Below are positions 1 through 8,018 of a DNA stretch of 8,018 nucleotides, piece by piece. The notes beneath the pieces are model-generated. The model was not told the origin of the DNA, made no database searches, and saw nothing but the letters and a program-made list of their open reading frames with translations. The number at the start of each line of letters is the position of its first letter. Position 1 is the stretch's first letter. Source of the stretch: Pseudomonadota bacterium (GTDB taxonomy: Bacteria > Pseudomonadota > Alphaproteobacteria > Rhizobiales > Beijerinckiaceae); NCBI GenBank assembly GCA_021780015.1, contig JAJXZN010000172.1, positions 1-8,018 on the forward strand, given 5' to 3'. A program made the position numbers and the translations under genes.

Positions 1-2381
1 GCCGCCGCGGTGCCGGCCGGGAGGTTGCTCGTCTGCGTGCCGCTCGGGTTGCCGCCGGATGTGCTGACGTAGATGCCCTTGAGCGATTCCGGATCCTGCC
101 AATAGCGCGGCGCGACTTCCATCACGACATGATATTGGTTGACCGCGCTATAGATCGTCGAAACCTGCCGCTGGCCGAACGCATCATAAAGCGTATTGTC
201 GATCTGGAAGGGCGTGATGCCCAAGCGCGAGGCGGTGTCGCGATCGATTTGAACGACGGTTTCGAGCCCGGCCTGTTGCAGGTCCGAGTTCACGTCGGTC
301 AGCACATGGCTTTTTTGCAGAGCGGCGACGAGCTTCGGCGTCCATTCGTTCAGTTCCTCCGGGGTGTCGCCTTGCAACGTATATTGATACTCCGCATTGC
401 TCTGCCGGCCGCCGACATGAATATCCTGAATGGATTGGAGAAAGAGCTGCGCCCCGGGGATCGCCGCGAGCTTGCGGCGCAGCCGTCCGATCACTTGATC
501 GGCCGAGACCGTGCGTTGCGACAGCGGCTTTAAAGCGACAAAGACGGACCCCGTATTCGTACCCGATCGGCCGCCACCGCTGCCGCCGCCGGTGAAGCCG
601 ACCACGCTTTGGACGGCGGGGTCGGCCTGAACGATAGCCATCAATTGCGCCATCTTTTTTTGCATGGCCTGGAACGAGATGCTTTGATCGGCCTGGATCG
701 CGCCGATCAGGCGCCCCGTGTCCTGCTCGGGGAAAAAGCCTTTCGGAATCACGCCGAAAAGAAAGACCGTCAGCGCAATCGCCGCGATCAGCGCGAGCAT
801 GACGGTTGCAGTATTGCGCAGGGCCCAGCCGAGCGTGCGCTCATAAAATCCGAGAAACAAAGTGAACGGATGCCAGCGCCGGCGCGATTCCTGCCGTGCA
901 GCCGGCGCTTTCAGAATCAGCGAACAGAGCATTGGCGTCGTCGTGAGTGAGATGACGAGCGATACCAGAATGGCCATCGACAGGGTCAGTGCAAATTCGC
1001 GGAACAACCGGCCAAGCAGGCCGCCCATCAGCAGAATCGGGGTGAAGACGGCGATAAGCGAAATGCTGATCGAAAGGACCGTGAAGCCGACTTCGCTGGC
1101 GCCGCGCAATGCCGCCTGGAACCGCGGCACGCCCGCCTCGACATAGCGGGTGATATTCTCCAGCACGACGATCGCGTCGTCGACGACAAAGCCCGTCGCG
1201 ATTGTCAACGCCATCAGCGACAGATTGTCGAGGCTGAACCCCATCAGATACATGGCGCCGAATGTACCGATGATCGAGACAGGGACGGCCACCGCCGGAA
1301 TCACCGCCGCGCGGGGATTGCCAAGGAAGATGAAAACGATGAGGGTGACGAGAGCGACCGCGATGACGAGCGTGCGCTCGGTGTCGTGCAACGAGGCGCG
1401 GATGGTCAGGCTGCGGTCGGACGCGAAGATGAGCTTGATGTCGTGCGGCATCGCCGCTTCGAGTGCCGGCAGCTCCGCCTTCACCCGATCGACCGTATTG
1501 ATGATGTTCGCGCCCGGCTGGCGGAAGAGGATCACGAGTACGGACGGCTGGCCGTTGGCGAGGCCTTCGTTGCGCAGGTCTTCGACCGAATCGACGACCT
1601 CGCCGAGGTCGGAGAGGTGGATCGCATTGCCGTTGCGATATCCGACGATCAGTGGCTGGTAATCCGCGGCTTTTGTCGCCTGATCATTGGTGTAGATCTG
1701 ATAATGGACGCCGTTGTCCTCAATTGCGCCCTTTGGGCTGTTGGCATTGGCAGAGGCCAGCGCGGCGCGGATGTCCTCGAGCCCAACGCCATAGTTGAAC
1801 AAAGCGGTCGGGTTGAGTTCGACGCGCACCGCGGGCAGGGCGGCACCGCCGATCATCACCTGGCCGATGCCCTTGAGCTGAGAAAGCCTCTGCTGCAGGA
1901 CGTTGCTGGCAGCGTCATAAAGCTGGCCGCGTGAAAGCGTGTTCGAGGTCAGCGCGAGGATCAGGATCGGCGCGTCGGCCGGGTTGATCTTGCGGTAGAT
2001 CGGATTGGTACGCAGCGCCGCCGGCAGATCGGCACGCGCGGCGTTGATCGCTGCCTGTACGTCGCGGGCGGCGCCGTCGATGTCCCGGTTCAGGTTGAAT
2101 TGCAGGGTGATCCGCGTCTGGCCGAGACCGCTTGCCGAAGACATTTCAGTCACGTCGGCGATTTGGCCGAGGTGGCGTTCCAGCGGCTCGGCGACGCTCG
2201 TTGCAACCGTGTTGGGGCTTGCGCCGGGGAGCTGTGCTTGCACGGCGATCGTCGGAAAATCGACCTGCGGCAGCGGCGAGACCGGTAATTTCGTAAAGCC
2301 CAAGGCGCCGGCGATGAAAATGCCGGCGGTAAGCAGTGTCGTGGCCACCGGCCGCCGGATGAAGGGCGACGAGAGGCTCAT
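1..2381 (-). CDS. mdtC: RND multidrug efflux pump inner-membrane subunit, MdtC-like, N-terminal part
   Basis: This is the second RND subunit, expected to pair with MdtB in one heteromeric pump. The frame starts at ATG 2381 and stays open to the left edge, giving 793 residues of an expected total of about 1025. It begins [17 protein letters not shown], with TM1 at about 12-29. [20 protein letters not shown] (37-56) and [14 protein letters not shown] (107-120) are MdtC-type. TM2-TM6 lie at about 337-490, with the relay pair D401/D402 in [13 protein letters not shown] and [15 protein letters not shown] at 450-464. TM7 (about 525-544) precedes [15 protein letters not shown] glycine-rich loop ([13 protein letters not shown], 595-607) lies in the second porter half. 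The TM10 lysine is outside the window, so full activity cannot be checked. The N-terminus differs from MdtB enough to show that the two are old paralogues, not a recent copy. The 4-base overlap with mdtB implies coupled expression. Confidence 0.96.
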   Translation of the reverse strand, partial: MSLSSPFIRRPVATTLLTAGIFIAGALGFTKLPVSPLPQVDFPTIAVQAQLPGASPNTVATSVAEPLERHLGQIADVTEMSSASGLGQTRITLQFNLNRDIDGAARDVQAAINAARADLPAALRTNPIYRKINPADAPILILALTSNTLSRGQLYDAASNVLQQRLSQLKGIGQVMIGGAALPAVRVELNPTALFNYGVGLEDIRAALASANANSPKGAIEDNGVHYQIYTNDQATKAADYQPLIVGYRNGNAIHLSDLGEVVDSVEDLRNEGLANGQPSVLVILFRQPGANIINTVDRVKAELPALEAAMPHDIKLIFASDRSLTIRASLHDTERTLVIAVALVTLIVFIFLGNPRAAVIPAVAVPVSIIGTFGAMYLMGFSLDNLSLMALTIATGFVVDDAIVVLENITRYVEAGVPRFQAALRGASEVGFTVLSISISLIAVFTPILLMGGLLGRLFREFALTLSMAILVSLVISLTTTPMLCSLILKAPAARQESRRRWHPFTLFLGFYERTLGWALRNTATVMLALIAAIALTVFLFGVIPKGFFPEQDTGRLIGAIQADQSISFQAMQKKMAQLMAIVQADPAVQSVVGFTGGGSGGGRSGTNTGSVFVALKPLSQRTVSADQVIGRLRRKLAAIPGAQLFLQSIQDIHVGGRQSNAEYQYTLQGDTPEELNEWTPKLVAALQKSHVLTDVNSDLQQAGLETVVQIDRDTASRLGITPFQIDNTLYDAFGQRQVSTIYSAVNQYHVVMEVAPRYWQDPESLKGIYVSTSGGNPSGTQTSNLPAGTAA

Positions 2382-5300
2382 TCACCGGCCTCGCGCGGCG
2401 TCAGCCTGGCGCCGCCAGCGGCGGGCGAAAAGCGGCGCGCCAAACGATCGAAATAAAGATAGATCACCGGCGTCGAAAAGAGCGTCAGCACCTGGCTGAA
2501 GATGAGACCGCCGACGATGGCGACGCCGAGCGGCCGGCGTAATTCGGAGCCGGTTCCGGTGCCGAGCATCAGCGGCAGAGCGCCCAGAATGGCGGCCATG
2601 GTCGTCATCAAGATTGGCCGGAAACGCAGAAGGCAAGCCTGGTAGATCGCCTCTTGCGGCGGCAGGCCTTGATCACGCTCCGCGTCGAGGGCGAAATCGA
2701 CCATCATGATCGCATTCTTCTTGACGATGCCGATCAGCAGAATGATGCCGATGATCGCGATCACGTCGAGATCGTCACCGGCGATGATCAGCGACAGCAG
2801 CGCGCCGACACCGGCCGAGGGCAGGGTGGAGAGGATCGTGATCGGATGGATGAAGCTCTCGTAGAGGACGCCAAGGACGATATACATCGTCACGATGGCC
2901 GCGACGATGAGCATGACTTCATTGCCGAGCGAAGCGCCGAAGGCTGCCGCGCTGCCCTGCATGACGGTGACGAAACTCGGTGGCAGGCTGATATCCTTTT
3001 TCGCCTGCTCGATGGCTTCGACCGCCGCGCCGAGCGAGGCACCCGGCGCCACGTCGTAGGAAATATCTGTCGCCGGAAATTGGCCGAAATGGGTGATTTG
3101 CAACGGCCCTGGCCGCTCGCTGACATGGACAATGGCGGAAAGCGGCACCTGTCCGTTTGTCGAGGAGGTCGAGGACGGCAGATAGAAGGAATTGAGCGCG
3201 CTCAGCGCGTGCTGCAGGTCGGGCGACGTCTCCATGATGACGCGGTATTGGTTCGACTGCGTATAGATCGTCGAGACGATGCGCTGGCCGAAAGCGTCGT
3301 AGAGAATATTGTCAACGGTTGCCGGTGTGATGCCGAAGCGGCTGGCGGTCTGCCGATCGATGGTAATGTCGAGCGCGCGGCCCTGCTGGGCCATGTCGCT
3401 CGCTACATTCGTGATCTGCGGCAGGGTCGACAACTTGGCGACGAGGCGCGGGATCCATGTCTGGAGCTGGCTGCCGTCGGCATTTTCGACAAGGAAATGA
3501 TATTGCGCGCGGCTAACGGTGGAATCGATCGTCAGATCTTGCACGGGTTGCATGTAAATCTGAATGCCGGAGACGGCCCGGGCCTCGTGGCGCAGCCGCC
3601 GGATGATGTCGCTGACCGTTGCGGAGCGCTCGTCCCGCGGCTTCAGGTTGATGAGATAGCGGCCGCTGTTCAGCGTCATATTCGTGCCGTCGACACCGAT
3701 GAACGAGCTGAGGCTGACCACATCTTGGTCCTTCAGCAACACGTCGGCGAGCGCCTGCTGCCTTTCCGCCATGGCCGCAAAGGAAATCGTCTGGTTCGCC
3801 TCGGTGATCGCCTGGATCATGCCGGTGTCCTGCACCGGGAAGAAGCCTTTCGGGATCGTGATGTAGAGAAGGACGGTCACGACCAGCGTGGCGATGGCGA
3901 TCAGCAGCGTCAGCGGCTGGTGATCCAGGACGACGCGCAGCGCCCGCCCATATTGATTGATGATCCACTGGAAGCCGTGGTCCGCCGCGACCGCCCAACG
4001 GCTGCGCTCCGCTTCAGGCTGATGCTTTAGAAGCTTGGCGCAGAGCATCGGCACCAACGTCAGCGACACAAAGGCGGAGATGACGATCGTCGCGGTAAGC
4101 GTGATCGCAAACTCGTGGAACAGGCGGCCGACGACCTCGCCCATGAAGAGCAGCGGGATCAGCACCGCGATCAGCGAGACGGTCAGCGACATGATGGTGA
4201 AGCCGATCTGCGCCGAACCTTCGAGCGCGGCTTGCAGCGGCGCCTCGCCGCCTTCGACATAGCGGGCGATGTTCTCGATCATCACGATCGCGTCGTCGAC
4301 GACAAAGCCGGTCGAGATCGTCAGCGCCATCAGCGACAGGTTATCGAGACTGAAGCCGAGAAGATACATCACGACCAGCGTGCCGACGAGCGACAGCGGA
4401 ACAGACAGGCTCGGAATGATCGTCGCTGGCAGGTTGCGCAGGAAAACGAAGATGACGAGAACGACCAGCACGATCGCGAGCCCGAGCTCAAATTCGACAT
4501 CGGCGACCGAGGCGCGGATCGTATTCGTCCGATCGCTGAGGATCGAGATGTTCAGCGCCGAAGGCAGGCTTGCCTCGACCTGCGGCAGAAGCTTCTTGAT
4601 CCCGTCCACCACCTGAATGACGTTCGCGCCGGGCTGGCGCTGAATGTTGAGCAGGATCGCCGGCGTCTTGTTCGCCCAGGCGGCGATCTTGGTGTTTTCC
4701 GGGCCGCGGATTGTCGTTGCGATATCCGACATGCGGACTGGATTGCCGTTGCGATAGGCGACGACGACATTATCGAACTGATGCGTGTCGGTGATCTGAT
4801 CGTTGGCGTCGATCGTCGAGGATTGCGCGGCGCCGTCAAAACTGCCCTTCGGTGCGTTGACGTTCATGTTGCCGATCGTCGTGCGTATGTCGTCGATGTT
4901 CAGACCGTAAGCGGCGAGCGCGCGCGGATTGAATTGCACGCGGATCGCCGGCCGGTTGCCGCCGCTGATACTGACAAGGCCGACGCCTGGCTCCTGCGAA
5001 ATCTTCTGGGCAAGCCGGGTCTCGACGATGTCCTCGACCGATGTGAGGGGTAGCGTTTGTGACGTGATGGCGATGGTGAGGATCGGCGCATCGGCGGGGT
5101 TCACTTTCGCGTAGACCGGCGGCGTCGGCAGGTCGCTCGGCAAAAGATTAGAGCCGGCATTGATTGCAGCCTGGACTTCCTGCTCGGCGACATCGAGGCT
5201 GAGATCGAGGTCGAATTGCAAGGTGATGATCGAGGCGCCGGCCGAACTCGCCGAAGTCATCTGATTGAGGCCGGGCATTTCGCCGAGCTGGCGTTCGAGC

Positions 5301-5497
5301 GGCGCGGTGACCGAGGAGGTCATCACTTCCGGGCTTGCCCCGGGGTAGAAGGTTTGCACCTGGATCGTCGGATAATCGACTTCGGGCAACGCCGACAAAG
5401 GCAGGAAGTGATAGGCGAAAGCGCCGGCGAGCAGGATCGCCAGCATCAGCAAGGATGTGGCAACCGGCCGCAGAATGAATGTCTGCGACGGATTCAT
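2378..5497 (-). CDS. mdtB: RND multidrug efflux pump inner-membrane subunit, MdtB-like
   Basis: This is a proton-driven RND (HAE1) transporter subunit, complete at 1039 residues, close to the 1040 of E. coli MdtB. TM1 lies at about 11-29. [22 protein letters not shown] (39-59) and the porter-domain sequence [23 protein letters not shown] (102-124) closely match MdtB of enterobacteria. TM2-TM6 lie at about 338-488, with the TM4 proton-relay pair D401/D402 in [13 protein letters not shown] and the signature [14 protein letters not shown] at 451-464. TM7 (about 530-548) precedes [13 protein letters not shown], the second porter half follows, and TM8-TM12 lie at about 861-1018 with the relay lysine K927 in [15 protein letters not shown]. 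All expected catalytic residues are present, so the gene appears functional. By family knowledge, MdtB works with MdtC as a heterotrimer, not alone. It lies 25 bp after the adaptor gene, and its TGA overlaps the mdtC ATG. Confidence 0.97.
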   Translation of the reverse strand: MNPSQTFILRPVATSLLMLAILLAGAFAYHFLPLSALPEVDYPTIQVQTFYPGASPEVMTSSVTAPLERQLGEMPGLNQMTSASSAGASIITLQFDLDLSLDVAEQEVQAAINAGSNLLPSDLPTPPVYAKVNPADAPILTIAITSQTLPLTSVEDIVETRLAQKISQEPGVGLVSISGGNRPAIRVQFNPRALAAYGLNIDDIRTTIGNMNVNAPKGSFDGAAQSSTIDANDQITDTHQFDNVVVAYRNGNPVRMSDIATTIRGPENTKIAAWANKTPAILLNIQRQPGANVIQVVDGIKKLLPQVEASLPSALNISILSDRTNTIRASVADVEFELGLAIVLVVLVIFVFLRNLPATIIPSLSVPLSLVGTLVVMYLLGFSLDNLSLMALTISTGFVVDDAIVMIENIARYVEGGEAPLQAALEGSAQIGFTIMSLTVSLIAVLIPLLFMGEVVGRLFHEFAITLTATIVISAFVSLTLVPMLCAKLLKHQPEAERSRWAVAADHGFQWIINQYGRALRVVLDHQPLTLLIAIATLVVTVLLYITIPKGFFPVQDTGMIQAITEANQTISFAAMAERQQALADVLLKDQDVVSLSSFIGVDGTNMTLNSGRYLINLKPRDERSATVSDIIRRLRHEARAVSGIQIYMQPVQDLTIDSTVSRAQYHFLVENADGSQLQTWIPRLVAKLSTLPQITNVASDMAQQGRALDITIDRQTASRFGITPATVDNILYDAFGQRIVSTIYTQSNQYRVIMETSPDLQHALSALNSFYLPSSTSSTNGQVPLSAIVHVSERPGPLQITHFGQFPATDISYDVAPGASLGAAVEAIEQAKKDISLPPSFVTVMQGSAAAFGASLGNEVMLIVAAIVTMYIVLGVLYESFIHPITILSTLPSAGVGALLSLIIAGDDLDVIAIIGIILLIGIVKKNAIMMVDFALDAERDQGLPPQEAIYQACLLRFRPILMTTMAAILGALPLMLGTGTGSELRRPLGVAIVGGLIFSQVLTLFSTPVIYLYFDRLARRFSPAAGGARLTPREAGE
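2389..2392 (-). promoter_or_regulatory. Ribosome binding site for mdtC, inside the mdtB end
   Basis: GAGG on the minus strand lies within the last codons of mdtB, 7 nt before the mdtC ATG at 2379-2381. Together with the ATGA overlap it indicates coupled translation of the two pump subunits. Confidence 0.65.
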
Positions 5498-5502
5498 GCC
5501 CG

Positions 5503-5506
5503 CTCC
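5503..5506 (-). promoter_or_regulatory. Ribosome binding site for mdtB
   Basis: GGAG on the minus strand sits 5 nt before the ATG at 5495-5497, inside the 25-bp gap after the adaptor stop. It supports that ATG as the mdtB start and independent loading of ribosomes on an operon transcript. Confidence 0.7.
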
Positions 5507-5522
5507 GCTTTGCGATCAGAGA

Positions 5523-6980
5523 TCACTGGGGATTCTGTTGCTGGTGATTGCGATGGTGATGGCCGGCCGCACCGGCCGGCGGCGTGCCTGCCTGACCTGG
5601 CGGCGCCATGTCGCTCGGTCCCGCCGCCGCGCCTTGTTGGGCCGGCGCCGTGCCGGGAATGACGATACGGGCGCCATCGCTCAGCCGGTCGGTGCCGTCG
5701 GTCACGACGCGGTCGCCCGGCTTGAGGCCAGAGACGATCTGCACCATGCCGCTTTCGCTGGGGCCAAGCGTCACCTTATGCACGGAAACCGTATTGTTGG
5801 GATTGATGAGATAGACATAAGTGCCGGGGGCACCGCGCTGGATCGCCGGCACCGGCGCGGTGACGACATTCTGCAGCGTGCGTACGAGCACCTGCACGTT
5901 GACGAATTGGTTGGGGAAGAGCGACTCGTCGGCGTTCGGAAACTCGGCGCGGAACTTCACCATGCCCGTAGTCGTGTCGATCTGATTGTCGAGCACCGTC
6001 ACGGTTCCGGTACCCAATTGATGCACGTTGGCGCGATCATAGACGGTGGCGCTCAGCGGCCCGATCTTCATCTGCGCCATGACGTCGGGGATCTGGTCCT
6101 CCGGCAGCGAGAAGATCACCGAAATCGGCTGCAATTGCGTCACGACGGCGAGGCCGTTGGTGTCCGAGGTCTGAACGTAATTGCCCGGATCGACGAGGCG
6201 GAGGCCGACACGCCCCGTCACCGGCGAGACGATATGGCAATAAGTGATATTGAGTTTTTGCTGCGCGATCAGGGACTGATCCGTCAATACGGATCCCTGA
6301 TTCTGCTTGACGATATAGGCTTGGTCCTCGGCCTGCTGGCGGGCGATCGAATTCTGCGCGACGAGGGTCTGGTAGCGCACAAGATCGGTCTGCGCCTGTT
6401 CGAGCAGACCCTGATCATGCGCCAATTGGCCTTCGTATTGCTGGGCCAGCAATTGATACGGCCGGTCGTCGATCTGGGCGAGCAGATCGCCCTTTTTGAC
6501 GTGCTGGCCCTCCTTGAAGGCGACTTCCATGAGCTGGCCGTTGATCTGCGTGCGCACCGTAATCGTTGCGAGCGGCGTCACCGTGCCGAGGCCGGCGTAA
6601 ATGATTTTGATATTGCCGGTGCCGACGGTCGCCTCGCCGACCGATTGCGGCGGCCCGCCCAAATGGCCACGCCCTGCATGCTGCGTCGGGGCCGGCGCGA
6701 AGACGCGGTAGGTGTAATAGCCGACGCCGCCGATGACGATGAGGCCGATCAGGAAACCGAGAACCGAGCCGCGGCGGCGCTTGGCTTTTTGTGCTGGCTC
6801 GGTTTGACCAGGCGGCGCCGGCGCCACGGCAGGCTCGATCGGCGGAAGCTCATTTTTTCGCGCCGAGGGCTCGGGTTCGCCGGGCTTTGCCGCCGGCCTG
6901 GGAGCCGGCTCGGGTGGAAAGGCGTCGCCGGAACGGCGTCGACGCTCGTCGACCTTTTCGTCCATATGCTTTTCGTCCAT
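5523..6980 (-). CDS. mdtA: RND efflux periplasmic adaptor (membrane fusion protein), MdtA-like
   Basis: This is the HlyD/AcrA-type adaptor that joins the inner-membrane RND pump to the outer-membrane channel. From ATG 6980 it is 485 residues. An N-terminal cytoplasmic stretch (1-70) is rich in Pro, Glu and Arg. One membrane helix follows a KRRR positive patch (about 73-94), so the protein is anchored rather than a lipoprotein. The first lipoyl half (about 137-172) contains [20 protein letters not shown] and DDRPYQ. A coiled-coil hairpin (about 173-243) is followed by the second lipoyl half, with [18 protein letters not shown] near 252-270. The beta-barrel (about 283-367) contains [16 protein letters not shown], and the membrane-proximal domain (368-442) contains [16 protein letters not shown]. 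The C-terminus is a Pro/Gly-rich tail ending in a His/Gln run. The start is uncertain: GTG 7004 has a purine-rich upstream sequence, and ATG 6965 is also in frame. I prefer ATG 6980, although its Shine-Dalgarno is weak. The stop is 25 bp from the mdtB start. Confidence 0.93.
   Translation of the reverse strand: MDEKHMDEKVDERRRRSGDAFPPEPAPRPAAKPGEPEPSARKNELPPIEPAVAPAPPGQTEPAQKAKRRRGSVLGFLIGLIVIGGVGYYTYRVFAPAPTQHAGRGHLGGPPQSVGEATVGTGNIKIIYAGLGTVTPLATITVRTQINGQLMEVAFKEGQHVKKGDLLAQIDDRPYQLLAQQYEGQLAHDQGLLEQAQTDLVRYQTLVAQNSIARQQAEDQAYIVKQNQGSVLTDQSLIAQQKLNITYCHIVSPVTGRVGLRLVDPGNYVQTSDTNGLAVVTQLQPISVIFSLPEDQIPDVMAQMKIGPLSATVYDRANVHQLGTGTVTVLDNQIDTTTGMVKFRAEFPNADESLFPNQFVNVQVLVRTLQNVVTAPVPAIQRGAPGTYVYLINPNNTVSVHKVTLGPSESGMVQIVSGLKPGDRVVTDGTDRLSDGARIVIPGTAPAQQGAAAGPSDMAPPGQAGTPPAGAAGHHHRNHQQQNPQ
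6954..6980 (-). repeat. 12-bp direct duplication at the adaptor start codon
   Basis: Two identical 12-bp copies (6969-6980 and 6954-6965), separated by 3 bp, each encode Met-Asp-Glu-Lys, giving MDEK-H-MDEK. The duplication produces two in-frame ATG codons 15 bp apart, so either could start translation. This is seen directly in the sequence. That it is a recent local duplication is inference. Confidence 0.8.
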
Positions 6981-7094
6981 TCCGTTTGTCCAAGCGATCG
7001 GCACCCCGCCCCGGCGCAGACCGCCACTGGAAAATCAGCTTGAAAACGCCTTAACCACTATCCATGAGCTCGCAAAACGGGGCCGCCCAAGTCT

Positions 7095-7140
7095 TGCCGG
7101 AGCGGCGTTTCGCGGAGGGGATGTCGCCCTCCCGCCGGCA
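7095..7140. repeat. Nested GC-rich inverted repeat (possible structured leader)
   Basis: The outer arms TGCCGG (7095-7100) and CCGGCA (7135-7140) enclose a second perfect pair, GGAGGG (7114-7119) and CCCTCC (7127-7132), with a 7-nt loop. An asymmetric internal segment of 13 versus 2 bases lies between the two stems. No T-run follows on either strand, so I do not call a terminator. It could be a leader structure ahead of the adaptor gene. In GC-rich DNA such short stems also arise by chance, so a function is only a guess. Confidence 0.35.
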
Positions 7141-7191
7141 TGTTCGCAGGCGCACAATAAACTCTTCTTATATATCCAAATCCGCGCCGCC

Positions 7192-7230
7192 GCCGAAAAA
7201 GGCAAATTACTTCTTGGTGAGATTTTCGGC
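7192..7230. repeat. 8-bp perfect inverted repeat downstream of channel gene
   Basis: The arms GCCGAAAA (7192-7199) and TTTTCGGC (7223-7230) are perfect complements separated by 23 bp. The repeat begins 16 bases after the channel-gene stop on the minus strand. In RNA it could form a hairpin with a large loop. The U-rich part is inside the stem rather than after it, so it is not a standard intrinsic terminator. The arm centres are 31 bp apart, about three helical turns, which would also suit a protein-binding pair. Its function is unknown. Confidence 0.45.
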
Positions 7231-7246
7231 TTGTCCGCTCGTTTTT

Positions 7247-8018
7247 CTAGAGTGGCGGCGTGAACGTCGGCACTTTCGAGAGGCCCGAAAGGCTCGGCAA
7301 TTGCGACGCATCCCAGCCACCGCCTAAGGCCTCAATCAAGGCGACGCTGGCGATGAACAGGTTCTGCCGGGTCGTCAGCAAGTTCTCCTCGGCCTGGAGC
7401 TGCGTCGCCTCGCCCGTGACGACCGTGGTGAAAGGAACAGTGCCGGCCTGGTACTGGTTCAGATCGATTTGTACGGCTTCGCGCGCCGCCTTCACCGTTT
7501 CGACCTGTTTGGCCGCTTCCCGGGTCCAAATCCGCAAGGCCGCAAGCTCGTTTTCGACCTGCTCGAAAGCGGTCAGAACCGTCTGCCGGTAGCTCGCGAC
7601 ATTTTGCGCATAGGTCGCCCGTGCCGCGGCGAGATTTGCGGCGAGGAGGCCGCCGTCGAAGATCGTTTGCGTCGCAGAGCCGGCGACCGACCAGGCTTCT
7701 GCCGCGGCCGTGATCGGCAAGGGCGTGAGGCCGAGGTAGCCGAAAGAACCGGTGAGGTTGATGGTGGGATAGAAATTGGCGACGGCGACGCCGATCAGCG
7801 CATTTTCCTGCTGCAATTGCCGCTCCGCCGCCGCAATGTCTGGGCGTCGCTCCAAGAGCAGCGATGGTACGGTCGAAGGGATATGCGGCGGATAGGGCGC
7901 AAGCTCGACCGGGGAAAGCGAAAGATCCGCCGGAGGCCGGCCGATCAAAATGGCGATTGAATGCTCGAACTGAGCTCGCGCGACGCCGACATCGATCGCT
8001 TGAGCCTCGGTCTGCAGG
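7247..8018 (-). CDS. RND efflux outer-membrane channel, NodT/OprM (TolC-like) family, C-terminal part
   Basis: This is the outer-membrane duct of a tripartite efflux pump, which carries substrate from the periplasmic adaptor to the outside. The frame is open from the right edge of the window (first full codon at 8017) to a TAG stop at 7247-7249, giving 256 C-terminal residues. The N-terminus, including any signal peptide or lipobox, lies outside. Visible fragment: residues 52-69 hold the family hallmark LLLERRPDIAAAERQL; 76-93 hold GVAVANFYPTINLTGSFG, the start of the second beta-strand/helix repeat; long alpha-helical hairpin sequence follows (about 125-230), ending in LIEALGGGW near 228-235 and a short tail. 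A TTG at 7946-7948 could be taken as a start, but family-typical sequence (VGVARAQFEHSIAILIGRPP) continues upstream of it, so it is internal. The gene is followed by a gap and then the adaptor gene on the same strand, so it very likely belongs to the same pump. The family assignment is firm; a specific gene name is not. Confidence 0.93.
   Translation of the reverse strand, partial: LQTEAQAIDVGVARAQFEHSIAILIGRPPADLSLSPVELAPYPPHIPSTVPSLLLERRPDIAAAERQLQQENALIGVAVANFYPTINLTGSFGYLGLTPLPITAAAEAWSVAGSATQTIFDGGLLAANLAAARATYAQNVASYRQTVLTAFEQVENELAALRIWTREAAKQVETVKAAREAVQIDLNQYQAGTVPFTTVVTGEATQLQAEENLLTTRQNLFIASVALIEALGGGWDASQLPSLSGLSKVPTFTPPL

Larger units (their letters stand above)
6981..7246. other. 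Intergenic gap between channel gene and adaptor gene
   Basis: No convincing gene is seen here. The gap is 242 bp if the adaptor starts at GTG 7004 and 266 bp if it starts at ATG 6980. It is much looser than the other junctions in the cluster (25 bp and a 4-base overlap). It holds an inverted repeat just past the channel stop (7192-7230), an AT-rich patch (about 7155-7180) and a nested GC-rich inverted repeat (7095-7140). I infer that it may contain a secondary promoter or a processing or attenuation signal for the adaptor and pump genes, but no clear -35/-10 pair or U-tract terminator is visible on the minus strand. A plus-strand open frame crossing it (7064-7327) runs into the antisense of the channel gene and resembles no protein family. 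Confidence 0.6.

Noticed and set aside
1386..1934. Plus-strand 182-codon open frame antisense to mdtC
   Set aside because: The minus-strand mdtC frame runs uninterrupted through here with family-specific motifs, so the plus frame is a shadow.
2654..4030. Plus-strand 458-codon open frame antisense to mdtB
   Set aside because: It is fully covered by a strongly recognised RND gene. The protein is compositionally biased (Arg/Asp/His/Gln) and resembles no family.
4115..5053. Plus-strand 312-codon open frame antisense to the 5' half of mdtB
   Set aside because: It is a shadow frame with the same antisense composition and no domain, and it overlaps conserved porter and membrane sequence of MdtB.
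5457..7043. Plus-strand 528-codon open frame antisense to the adaptor gene
   Set aside because: It mirrors the whole adaptor gene, has an Arg/His/Asp-rich composition typical of antisense frames in GC-rich DNA, and shows no recognisable domain.
7114..7132. Intrinsic terminator built on the GGAGGG/CCCTCC hairpin
   Set aside because: No T-run follows the stem on either strand, and the stem is only 6 bp.
7064..7327. Possible small plus-strand gene across the intergenic gap
   Set aside because: It extends into the antisense of the channel gene, has a basic low-complexity composition, and shows no convincing ribosome binding site or family similarity.
7946..7948. TTG as the start of the outer-membrane channel gene
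   Set aside because: The frame continues upstream to the window edge with family-typical sequence, so the gene is cut by the window rather than starting here.

Overview
The window is GC-rich, densely coding DNA with strong G/C preference at third codon positions. It looks like a Gram-negative proteobacterial chromosome, and I infer an alphaproteobacterium, probably Rhizobiales-like, from protein character only. Nearly everything is explained by one minus-strand operon for a tripartite RND multidrug efflux pump of the MdtABC type, read from right to left.

Layout in transcription order: (1) 8018-7247, the C-terminal 256 residues of a NodT/OprM-type outer-membrane efflux channel whose start lies beyond the right edge; (2) a gap of roughly 240-270 bp with no convincing gene, but with an AT-rich patch and two inverted repeats; (3) 6980 (or 7004) to 5523, an MdtA-like periplasmic adaptor with one N-terminal membrane anchor; (4) 5497-2378, a complete 1039-residue MdtB-like RND pump subunit; (5) 2381 to the left edge, the first 793 residues of an MdtC-like second RND subunit, whose start overlaps the mdtB stop as ATGA.

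Together these would form an inner-membrane heteromeric RND pump (MdtB plus MdtC), bridged by the adaptor to a TolC-like outer-membrane duct, exporting substrates from the periplasm or inner-membrane leaflet with proton motive force. Proton-relay residues are visible in MdtB (D401/D402 and K927). The equivalent aspartates are present in MdtC (D401/D402), while its TM10 lysine lies outside the window. Unlike E. coli mdtABCD, the outer-membrane channel is encoded in the same cluster, upstream of the adaptor. No regulator, two-component system, mobile element, RNA gene or CRISPR is visible.

I do not see an undescribed system. The points most worth a second look are the structured gap at 7005-7246, the unusual tails of the adaptor (a duplicated MDEK start, a proline-rich cytoplasmic stretch and a His/Gln-rich C-terminus), and a 26-bp identity between the two pump genes. 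Substrates cannot be told from sequence alone.
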